From a bacterium (GTDB taxonomy: Bacteria; Spirochaetota; Spirochaetia; JABEVK01): 6,112 nucleotides of DNA. The stretch is from the NCBI GenBank assembly GCA_021781625.1, contig JAJXWL010000124.1:1-6112 (forward strand). The letters run 5' to 3'. Numbering within the stretch: position 1 is the first letter of the stretch; each line of letters begins with the position of its first letter. The notes below the pieces were generated by a model. The model was given only the letters and a program-made list of their open reading frames with translations, was not told the origin of the DNA and did not search any database. Positions 1 to 5,713 of the stretch are shown here, one piece after another. The translations under genes and the position numbers were made by a program.

Positions 1-150
1 TCCTTTTAGCCCCTCCGAACAAAAAAAACGGTATGCCTCTGGACGTCGTAAGACAGGCATACCGTTGCGTTGGCGATTCATCTCGCTCTTTTTCTATATC
101 GGCTGGCCTTTGATTTTCTTAACCGGAAAATTGTTAAAATGAATTTATTT
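1..150. other. Intergenic region downstream of the DUF115 gene
   Basis: No credible coding sequence is present; the short plus-strand ORF that starts here runs antisense into the DUF115 gene and looks like a shadow. The only clear element is the terminator hairpin. At 1-20 the minus strand reads a purine-rich stretch with GGAGGGG and AAAGGA, which could be a ribosome binding site for another leftward gene starting just outside the window. That last point is inference. Confidence 0.5.
21..66 (-). terminator. Intrinsic terminator ending the leftward lepB-PBP-DUF115 operon
   Basis: A perfect 12-bp inverted repeat (27-38 with 55-66, core ACGGTATGCCT/AGGCATACCGT) encloses a 16-nt loop. Read on the minus strand, the hairpin is followed directly by a run of eight T, the classic Rho-independent layout. 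It lies about 85 nt past the stop of the DUF115 gene, so it most likely ends that transcript. The plus-strand side has no T-run, so it should act in one direction only. Confidence 0.88.
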
Positions 151-1929
151 TCAATTTTGTTCATAAAGAGAAAGAGTTTCCGCCAACTCGGCAATCGACA
201 GAAGAACGACAACAACCTCTTTAAGACGTGCAAGGGATCGCGGTCCAGGAAAGGTTTCCCAAGTTCTTACCGCAGAGTGAGTCAAAAAAGACCAAGTTGA
301 GTCGCCCCAAGATTCTCGCATTAGGGCTTCGGTAGCCTTCCAGGAACTCAGAAATTCTTCACGAATTTCTTGTTTTTCATCGTTTAAAGAGGTCTGTGGC
401 CAAGTCGCCAAGAGCCTTTTTAAGGCTGAACTGACGAAGGGAATATTCCACTTGAAGTTTAACGCCTGCTCGTGGACGGGCTGATTGTCTTTGGGGCTTA
501 CTTTGCTAGAGTAACCGGAATCGTTGACCGCTGAGTTAGACCTTGCATCACCCCCAAAAAGCACAGGAATTTCTCCTACAGGTCTTTTCAATCCTTTTAT
601 GAGTGAACCGGTGGAACTCAAATTCCAGACAGGTAGTTCTGGGGAACGGGCAACGTCTTTTTCTAACCAGGCTCGGTACAAATCCAAGCGAAGATCCGAG
701 CGAACCGGGGCAGTTACCCCTTCCCGCCAGGTCAACGAAGCTTCACTAAGCAGGCGAAACCCCAAGGTTTCTGCAGGTTTTAGACGATAGCCCTGGCGTA
801 AAAAACCTTCTTCAAATTGGCTTCCTTGAGCATGAGTCCCCTTCGTGTAGCCCAAGTCCAAACCGGCAAACCAGACTTCTGCGGCTTCCAAGTATTTGGC
901 TAACGACCATGCCATCGTGGCAACCGAACCTCCGCTGGGTAATACCTCCGAGGCAAATCCGGCTTTTTGTTCCCACCCTCTCAGGAAAGGAACTTGACAA
1001 CCTGAGACATAGATTTGCTGAGCCCAACGAAACACTCGCGGTGAAACAGAAAAATCTGTCACAATTTGAGTACTTGGTAAAACACCATCGTCAAGATGCC
1101 GAGCATTCCAGTACTGACCATCGCCCACTGTTAAAAAGTCGGGTGCCAAGCCTTGGCGGACTAAAAGAGTATAAGCAGTGTCCACAGCAATCAGCACATA
1201 ACGAGAACGGTATTTCTTCAAAAAAGACAACGATTCTGTTAAGGAGGGCCCTGCTGCCGCAATAACAACGGCCTTTCCCTTGGCTCGCCCTTTGAGTTCC
1301 ATTAAGGGATGCCATCCCAAAGTCTTGCGGTTTCGCGCGTGATTGCGAAGCCACAACGGAAAAAAGCGCTTTAGCGTATCTTCATTGACTCGGGCTTGGG
1401 CTTGAGAGGTTCGCCGACAATCGTCCCATTGAGCTATCCATGCGGGGAAAACCTCGCTGACACAGCGAAGCTGATGAAGCCCAACATCCCGAAAACTAAA
1501 CTGCTGCCATAACTCTGTTTGACAGGCCTCTTGGCCGACCGCTAATACCAAAAAGGAATGCTGAAAAACTTTGGTCAGGTCCAAGGCCTGTAAACTCAGT
1601 AAAAAAACTCTCTGGTCAGGTTCAACAATGATTAAGGGCAAATCTGAAGCTCTTTGAACGATAACCTGTGCGGCATAGCCCAACCCCCAACCGACTAGAA
1701 CAAAAGCATCCCAAGTAGGGTCAAGCTGAGGTAAAGCTCGTTCAGCGTCTCGACGCGGCTGATAGGCACTATACGCCAAACGACCACCATAATATAAGGT
1801 TGGTTCTTCCGATCGTGAGGGGGCTAAGCGAGGTTCTTCTACCTCTGGAGAGGGAAGATGGCATAAATCCTCATACAAGGTTGGAAATCGACGTTGTAAA
1901 ACCTCTAAATTCGCCGTAAGAAAACTCAT
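151..1929 (-). CDS. DUF115 / MptE-like (Maf-related) protein
   Basis: This 592-residue protein belongs to the DUF115 family, which includes motility accessory factors (Maf, linked to flagellin glycosylation with nonulosonic acids) and archaeal 6-hydroxymethylpterin diphosphokinase MptE. The central domain (about 215-370) has the family signatures: AVVIAAAGPSL (220-230), LIAVDTAYTLL (246-256), DFLTVGDGQ (264-272), then SGGSVATMA and FAGLDLGYTKGTHAQG (about 332-369). An N-terminal Rossmann-like region carries G-W-G-L-G at 80-84 and an acidic strand end, VEPD (102-105), spaced as in nucleotide- or SAM-binding folds. About 150 C-terminal residues show no motif I recognise. There is no signal peptide or membrane segment, so it is probably cytoplasmic. 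The start lies 7 nt after the PBP stop with only a weak Shine-Dalgarno (GAG), suggesting translational coupling. The family call is firm; the substrate is unknown, and a sugar-transfer or diphosphokinase-like role is inference. Confidence 0.85.
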   Translation of the reverse strand: MSFLTANLEVLQRRFPTLYEDLCHLPSPEVEEPRLAPSRSEEPTLYYGGRLAYSAYQPRRDAERALPQLDPTWDAFVLVGWGLGYAAQVIVQRASDLPLIIVEPDQRVFLLSLQALDLTKVFQHSFLVLAVGQEACQTELWQQFSFRDVGLHQLRCVSEVFPAWIAQWDDCRRTSQAQARVNEDTLKRFFPLWLRNHARNRKTLGWHPLMELKGRAKGKAVVIAAAGPSLTESLSFLKKYRSRYVLIAVDTAYTLLVRQGLAPDFLTVGDGQYWNARHLDDGVLPSTQIVTDFSVSPRVFRWAQQIYVSGCQVPFLRGWEQKAGFASEVLPSGGSVATMAWSLAKYLEAAEVWFAGLDLGYTKGTHAQGSQFEEGFLRQGYRLKPAETLGFRLLSEASLTWREGVTAPVRSDLRLDLYRAWLEKDVARSPELPVWNLSSTGSLIKGLKRPVGEIPVLFGGDARSNSAVNDSGYSSKVSPKDNQPVHEQALNFKWNIPFVSSALKRLLATWPQTSLNDEKQEIREEFLSSWKATEALMRESWGDSTWSFLTHSAVRTWETFPGPRSLARLKEVVVVLLSIAELAETLSLYEQN

Positions 1930-1936
1930 AAGTGTC

Positions 1937-3823
1937 TCATTTCAGGTCTAAGACGACTTTGGTATCCGGAGTTAAGGGGGTTCCTGGTGCCGGTTCTTGT
2001 TGAACCACCCACCCATCCCCGTGAATGGTCACTTGCAACCCAGGTTGATCCAGCAAAGGGAGTAAAGTCCGTTTTGCTAAGCCCTTTAAATCTGGCATCG
2101 TTTGACCTACCGTCAAGACAGGAGGAGGCGGTAACCGAACACTTGAGGATTGATCGACAACCGTTTCACCCTCTTTAGGTATCCCTTCTAAACGAATCAA
2201 CCGTTCTGCCATTTGCTTAGCCAATGGTGAAGCAATGACGCCACCCAAGTAACTGGGTCCTAAGGGGTCATCGATAGTTACATAGATTACGTAGCGAGGA
2301 TGATCGGCGGGTAAAAACAACATCGTCGAACAGGTATAATCCGTGTTGGAATAGGTCCCGGTTTTGGGGTTGTATTCTTGAGCCGTACCAGTTTTGCCAG
2401 CAAGTTCGATCCCGTCGATCCGTGCACGATGAGCAGTGCCGTATTCTACGGTCGATTTCGTCATCTGAAGCATTTCTTGAGCTATTTCGGGCTTAACCAC
2501 CTGGCGCAAGGGTTCGCGACGAGCTTGGTAGAGAACTTCTCCGGAAGGAGAAACAACTTTTTCGACGACATGCGGTTTTAGAAGGAGCCCATTGTTCGCT
2601 AAACCAGCGGCGGCAGTTATCATTTGGACAGTACTCACGCCAATTTCTTGGCCCATGGAAATATAATCTTTTGAACTAGCAGACCATTCTGAGCGAGGTC
2701 TTAGCAATCCTGGGGTTTCACCAGGCAAAGTGAGACCTGTAGGCGAACCAAATCCCCAGGCATGAATATACTGAGCAAAAGGGGCTTCCTGCATCAGATC
2801 AGACGCCTGAGCCGTCCCCACATTACTGGAATAGGTCAAGATTCCTTGGGCATCCAGTACTCCATAATTTCCTAAATCGGTTATCCGAATCACACCCCCA
2901 TAAGGTAAACGGCGTTCATAAACTCCATCACAAACAAACTTCATTTGAGGCGTTAAAACTCCCGAATCTAAAAAAGAAGAAATCGAGAAAAGCTTAAAAA
3001 CAGAACCCGGCTCGTACGCCCTAGCAATGAGAGGATTTGCTCGTTCAACCGCTGAATAATCTGCAAAATGGTTAGGATCAAAACTGGGACTACTGGCCAT
3101 GACTTTGAAATCACCGGTTTTAGGGTCCATAACAAGGATATTTACCCGTTTAGCCTTATTGGCGATACGGGAGGCATCAGCAAGCTTTTGAGCTTCGTAT
3201 TGAAGTACGGTATCCAGAGTTAACCACACGGCATTGCCATGAACAATGCCACGTTCATTATCCGTTAAGTGTGGTGACAATAAATCGTTATAACTATATT
3301 CAATTCCTGCCAGACCAATATTATCCAAGCCGACATAGCCAAGAACTTGAGCGGCGATGTCTTTTTGTGGATAAATACGGCCAAATTCCGGGTCAAGTTC
3401 TACCCCTTGTAGATCACCATTTGCCTTGGCAGCTTTAATAGCTTGGGCTTCCATAACCGAAACCGGGCGTTTTATGTATTGAAAATTGGGGCCGGTCGTA
3501 AACTTTTTTAATAAATCTTCAGGGTTTAAGGTCAAAATACTGGCTAAGAGTTGGGCCGTTTTTTGTTTATCTTTCATATCCGGCAACCAAACAGTTGCGG
3601 CCTGTAACTTCGTGCTAACGGCAAGGATTCGACCTTGATCGTCCAAAATGGGACCACGTTCGACCAATGCCGGTTGATAATTCGCTGTCCGAGGAGGATG
3701 AAAGAGCATTAATCCCGCATATTTCCCCAAAAGAATCAGGCCTACGAATATGGTAAAACCCCAAAAAAGTTTCCACCGCCAAACGGCACCAGGATGCTCT
3801 GGTTTATCTGCCATGTTGCCCAT
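1937..3823 (-). CDS. Class B penicillin-binding protein (FtsI/PBP2-like) with C-terminal PASTA domain
   Basis: This is a peptidoglycan D,D-transpeptidase that cross-links septal or lateral wall outside the cytoplasmic membrane, probably the FtsI-type division enzyme. The 628 residues show a short cytoplasmic tail, one membrane anchor (about 17-40), and an N-terminal dimerisation domain beginning at ERGPILDDQGRILA (55-68). The transpeptidase domain has all three active-site motifs: SVFK with nucleophile Ser274 and Lys277, SSN at 332-334, and KTGT at 477-480. A single PASTA domain (about 567-628, containing TMPDLKGL and VVQQEPAPGTPL) closes the protein. The domain looks complete and should be active. 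The ATG at 3823 is preferred over the one at 3814, because GAGGAGAAGG sits 7-11 nt before it. The gene lies 24 nt after lepB and 7 nt before the DUF115 gene. FtsI, SpoVD and PBP2x have similar architecture; without flanking division genes I leave the symbol blank. Confidence 0.93.
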   Translation of the reverse strand: MGNMADKPEHPGAVWRWKLFWGFTIFVGLILLGKYAGLMLFHPPRTANYQPALVERGPILDDQGRILAVSTKLQAATVWLPDMKDKQKTAQLLASILTLNPEDLLKKFTTGPNFQYIKRPVSVMEAQAIKAAKANGDLQGVELDPEFGRIYPQKDIAAQVLGYVGLDNIGLAGIEYSYNDLLSPHLTDNERGIVHGNAVWLTLDTVLQYEAQKLADASRIANKAKRVNILVMDPKTGDFKVMASSPSFDPNHFADYSAVERANPLIARAYEPGSVFKLFSISSFLDSGVLTPQMKFVCDGVYERRLPYGGVIRITDLGNYGVLDAQGILTYSSNVGTAQASDLMQEAPFAQYIHAWGFGSPTGLTLPGETPGLLRPRSEWSASSKDYISMGQEIGVSTVQMITAAAGLANNGLLLKPHVVEKVVSPSGEVLYQARREPLRQVVKPEIAQEMLQMTKSTVEYGTAHRARIDGIELAGKTGTAQEYNPKTGTYSNTDYTCSTMLFLPADHPRYVIYVTIDDPLGPSYLGGVIASPLAKQMAERLIRLEGIPKEGETVVDQSSSVRLPPPPVLTVGQTMPDLKGLAKRTLLPLLDQPGLQVTIHGDGWVVQQEPAPGTPLTPDTKVVLDLK

Positions 3824-3847
3824 TTTGCCGCCTTCTCCTCACACTCT
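3824..3847 (-). promoter_or_regulatory. Strong ribosome binding site of the PBP gene
   Basis: The 24-nt gap between the lepB stop and the PBP start holds GAGGAGAAGG on the minus strand. This offers two Shine-Dalgarno registers ending 11 and 7 nt before the ATG at 3823. It fixes the upstream ATG as the start (Met-Gly-Asn-Met-Ala) rather than the internal ATG at 3814, and makes the PBP the best-translated cistron of the unit by sequence. Confidence 0.75.
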
Positions 3848-4345
3848 TCAATTCCAAAGCTTGCCTAGAATAGAGGTCTCCTTTGCAAACCCCCAATCTC
3901 GTGAATCATACGACTTGGCACTGTTATCCCCTAAAACAAAAAGGCTATGCGCCGGAACAAATGGAACGGCTTCTAACCAATACGCCTGCCATGGCGTCAA
4001 CGGAACTCGTCGCTGACCAATCAAAAGCTGTTGTTTTTCTACTTTCAAGGGCATCCCGCCAACCCCTGCAACCCTCTTAATAATCAACTGTCCGTCAGAA
4101 GGATTTCTTAAAATAACAGTATCACCGACTTGAGGGGCTTTCCAGAACCAGGAATATCCCCCTATAATAGGGAGCTGTAACCCATACGCCCAACGGTTGA
4201 CCAAAATAATTTCACCGTTATGATATGCGGGTTGCATCGAGGGTCCCCTCACCTGGGAGACACCCACGACCGTCCCGGAGATAAAAACGAGCAAGACGGT
4301 GCCAACCAAAAAGGATGGCCATAGTCGGGTTCCCAAAATCTTCAT
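3848..4345 (-). CDS. lepB: Type I signal peptidase (S26 family)
   Basis: This membrane-bound serine protease removes signal peptides from exported proteins. At 165 residues it is a short, single-anchor form. A hydrophobic segment at about 10-31 is followed by box B GPSMQP with catalytic Ser36 and box C-like EIILVNRWAYG. Box D, LIIKRVAG, carries the general base Lys90, and box E, VLGDNSAKSYDSRDWG (137-152), contains GDN and SRD. The Ser/Lys dyad and all boxes are intact, and the protein ends a few residues after box E (GKLWN), so there is no second membrane helix. An in-frame TAG lies just upstream of the ATG at 4345, so this is the longest start. Its Shine-Dalgarno is weak (GAG, 7 nt away), while a better GGAGGG lies about 24 nt away and can pair in a hairpin. 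It is first in the leftward operon and divergent from the M23 gene. A paralogue elsewhere in the genome is possible. Confidence 0.93.
   Translation of the reverse strand: MKILGTRLWPSFLVGTVLLVFISGTVVGVSQVRGPSMQPAYHNGEIILVNRWAYGLQLPIIGGYSWFWKAPQVGDTVILRNPSDGQLIIKRVAGVGGMPLKVEKQQLLIGQRRVPLTPWQAYWLEAVPFVPAHSLFVLGDNSAKSYDSRDWGFAKETSILGKLWN
4197..4224 (+). promoter_or_regulatory. Candidate sigma70-type promoter for the M23 gene, inside lepB
   Basis: TTGACC (4197-4202) and TATGAT (4219-4224) are separated by 16 nt; each matches its consensus hexamer at five of six bases. Transcription would begin near 4231 and give a leader of about 180 nt before the M23 start, antisense to the first part of lepB. 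A second possible set lies just upstream: TTTCCA (4139-4144), 18 nt, TATAAT (4163-4168). Such matches arise by chance in coding DNA, so this is tentative. Confidence 0.33.
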
Positions 4346-4376
4346 GGCGGAACTCTATCTTAATGATCCCTCCGCC
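4346..4376. repeat. GGCGGA/TCCGCC inverted repeat between divergent genes
   Basis: GGCGGA (4346-4351) and TCCGCC (4371-4376) form a perfect 6-bp inverted repeat separated by 19 bp. It abuts the lepB start codon and lies in the roughly 63-bp gap to the M23 start. In lepB mRNA the distal arm contains the start of a GGAGGG Shine-Dalgarno-like run and the proximal arm ends right at the AUG, so a hairpin could affect initiation. Alternatively the two half-sites could be an operator. Six bases of symmetry is modest, and function is inference. Confidence 0.4.
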
Positions 4377-4396
4377 GGTTGTCGATACTTAAGGTT

Positions 4397-4411
4397 GGAG
4401 CGTTCATCGTG
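4397..4411 (+). promoter_or_regulatory. Ribosome binding site choosing the GTG start of the M23 gene
   Basis: GGAG at 4397-4400 lies 8 nt before GTG 4409, good spacing for initiation. The TTG at 4379 has a pyrimidine-rich upstream (CCCTCCGCCGG) with no complementarity to 16S rRNA, and AAGGA before ATG 4421 is too close. The choice changes the N-terminus by at most 14 residues, none of them in a domain. Confidence 0.5.
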
Positions 4412-5506
4412 AAGGATATTATGCGGGGACAAGAAACTCTTAAGAACCAACCTGGTGATTACGAAACCGATGCACAAGTCGAGGTGCTGGACCAAGCTCT
4501 TCCCAAGCGAGGTTTGAGAAAGACGTTTGACCTTTGGGAAGGAACCTTACAAAGCAGTATTTCAAGGTCTCCCCTCCTGGTTCTGCCCTATTTGTTAGCA
4601 TTGCCACTTTTTCTTTTGCTTTTGGGAACTTTATCCCCTTGGTTAACACCCGGGCTCAACTTTTCGTTTCAGTCGGCGGGGATTCCCATACCAAAAGATG
4701 GAAAAGTTTCACATTATCTGGCATCAGTCGGTCAATCTCCTGGGGCTTCGGAAGATGCAGTAGATTCAGCCCCTCGAATTCTTCCTGTTAAAACGCAAAC
4801 TTACACGGTTCAATCCGGTGATATGCTTTCGGTTCTTGCCAACCGCTTTAATATCGATATCAGCACGCTCATCAGTTTTAATGACATCACCAATGTTCGG
4901 CATATAGGCGTTGGTAACAAGTTACTCATTCCTAATGAAGATGGACTTTTGTACACCGTTCATAAAGGGGATAGTCTCACTTCGATTGCTCGGGCGAATA
5001 ACTTATCCTACGATGATATTCTTTTAGCGAATGGCTTAAAGTCTCCCGTTGTGACTCCTGGACAAAAGATTTTTCTTCCTGGGGTAACACTTTCTGCCTG
5101 GGATTACAAACAAGCTTTAGGCGAATTGTTCATTTACCCAGCACGAGGTGTTATTACAAGTCGGTTTGGGTGGCGTCATGATCCCTTTAATGGAGATCGA
5201 ACCTTTCACAATGGCGTCGACATTGCCAACTATGCGGGAACACCCGTACATGCCTCAATGGCTGGTCGTGTCGTGGATATGGGCTTCAACTCTGCCTATG
5301 GGAATTATATTCTCTTGAGCCATGAAGGCGGATACCAAACCCTTTACGGCCATTTACGAGCTTTTGAAGTTTCTGAAGGGGAATGGGTGGGTCAAGGCCA
5401 AGTTATCGGTTTGATGGGAAGTACGGGCTATAGCACGGGACCTCATGTTCACTTTTCAATTTTCAAGTGGAATCACGCCGTCAATCCTTTGAACTACTTA
5501 TTTTAA
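4409..5506 (+). CDS. Membrane-anchored LysM-LysM-M23 peptidoglycan endopeptidase
   Basis: This protein binds peptidoglycan and probably cuts its peptide cross-links in the periplasm. From the GTG start the 365 residues form a roughly 53-residue polar, presumably cytoplasmic, tail and one membrane anchor (about 54-75, rich in Leu). A linker leads to LysM1 (about 130-175, starting YTVQSGDMLSVLANRF) and LysM2 (about 181-225, YTVHKGDSLTSIARAN). The M23 domain (about 235-365) has HNGVD with zinc ligands His267 and Asp271, YGHL with His315, and GPHVHFS with His346 and His348. All are present, so it should be an active metalloenzyme rather than an EnvC/NlpD-like degenerate activator. The start is uncertain. 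GTG 4409 has GGAG 8 nt upstream; ATG 4421 has AAGGA only 4 nt away; the longer TTG 4379 has no Shine-Dalgarno. It diverges from the wall-synthesis operon and has no terminator of its own that I can see. Confidence 0.92.
   Translation: MKDIMRGQETLKNQPGDYETDAQVEVLDQALPKRGLRKTFDLWEGTLQSSISRSPLLVLPYLLALPLFLLLLGTLSPWLTPGLNFSFQSAGIPIPKDGKVSHYLASVGQSPGASEDAVDSAPRILPVKTQTYTVQSGDMLSVLANRFNIDISTLISFNDITNVRHIGVGNKLLIPNEDGLLYTVHKGDSLTSIARANNLSYDDILLANGLKSPVVTPGQKIFLPGVTLSAWDYKQALGELFIYPARGVITSRFGWRHDPFNGDRTFHNGVDIANYAGTPVHASMAGRVVDMGFNSAYGNYILLSHEGGYQTLYGHLRAFEVSEGEWVGQGQVIGLMGSTGYSTGPHVHFSIFKWNHAVNPLNYLF
4418..4446 (-). promoter_or_regulatory. Weak candidate sigma70-type promoter for lepB operon
   Basis: On the minus strand TTCTTA (4441-4446) and CATAAT (4418-4423) are separated by 17 nt. 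The -10 matches the consensus at five of six bases, but the -35 at only three. Transcription would start near 4411, leaving about 65 nt of leader that includes the inverted repeat before the lepB ATG. It lies inside the first codons of the M23 gene. This is only a consensus match by eye. Confidence 0.25.
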
Positions 5507-5514
5507 TTTGACTG

Positions 5515-5541
5515 AAAAAAATCCCGGCCTTTGTGCCGGGA
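5515..5541 (-). terminator. Intrinsic terminator for the leftward M28 peptidase transcript
   Basis: TCCCGGC (5522-5528) and GCCGGGA (5535-5541) form a GC-rich 7-bp stem with a 6-nt loop. On the minus strand it is followed by seven T (5521-5515). On the plus strand it is followed by AAAATAAAAA and no T-run, so although it sits 15 nt after the M23 stop it is built to stop leftward transcription. The only leftward gene to its right is the M28 peptidase ending at 5714, so its 3' UTR would be about 170-200 nt. It may also serve weakly as a 3' stabilising hairpin for the M23 mRNA. Confidence 0.8.
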
Positions 5542-5580
5542 AAATAAAAATGTGCCGATAAAATGTTAAAGGAAGAAAAA

Positions 5581-5703
5581 ATGCGGAAATTCGTCGTTGG
5601 TTTGGCGCTAATGCTAGCGGTTTTCACGTTTCTCGGAGCCCTGAGTTATTCTGATAAACCTTTGAGCCACAAGACTACAGCAGTTTCAGAAATTATTCCT
5701 TAA
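5581..5703 (+). CDS. Small hydrophobic/secreted 40-aa protein, unknown function
   Basis: A 40-codon ORF runs from ATG 5581 to TAA 5703. It has a good Shine-Dalgarno, AAAGGA (5568-5573), 7 nt before the ATG. The translation begins MRKFVVGLALMLAVFTFLGA and continues with a polar 20-residue tail ending SEIIP. Positively charged Arg-Lys, a hydrophobic core of about 16 residues and Leu-Gly-Ala at 18-20 resemble a signal peptide with a possible cleavage after Ala20; it could equally be a single-span membrane peptide. There is no Cys lipobox. It follows the M23 gene by 74 nt on the same strand, may be co-transcribed with it, and ends 10 nt before the convergent M28 stop. I recognise no family. A short exported peptide is the best description; a remnant of a longer exported protein gene is an alternative. 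Confidence 0.55.
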   Translation: MRKFVVGLALMLAVFTFLGALSYSDKPLSHKTTAVSEIIP

Positions 5704-5713
5704 GAACTAGCAA

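Noticed and set aside
70..300. Plus-strand 76-codon ORF at the left end
   Set aside because: Half of it is antisense to the DUF115 gene, it begins within the terminator region, has no ribosome binding site and shows no recognisable domain.
909..1265. Plus-strand 118-codon ORF within the DUF115 gene
   Set aside because: It is antisense to the conserved DUF115 core and its translation looks like random composition with no motif.
5508..5513. TTGACT as a -35 box for the 40-aa ORF
   Set aside because: No -10-like hexamer occurs 16-18 nt downstream; that stretch is the hairpin loop and stem. TAAAAT at 5559 is far too distant.
5522..5541. Hairpin as terminator of the M23 gene
   Set aside because: On the plus strand the stem is followed by A-rich, not T-rich, sequence, so it does not fit a rightward intrinsic terminator despite lying right after the M23 stop.
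5554..5561. GCCGATAA, identical to the -10 consensus of flagellar sigma28 promoters, just upstream of the 40-aa ORF
   Set aside because: No TAAA-type -35 element lies at the required distance (about 15 nt upstream is the GC-rich terminator stem), and the implied start would fall on the ribosome binding site. An 8-base match can occur by chance in 6 kb.
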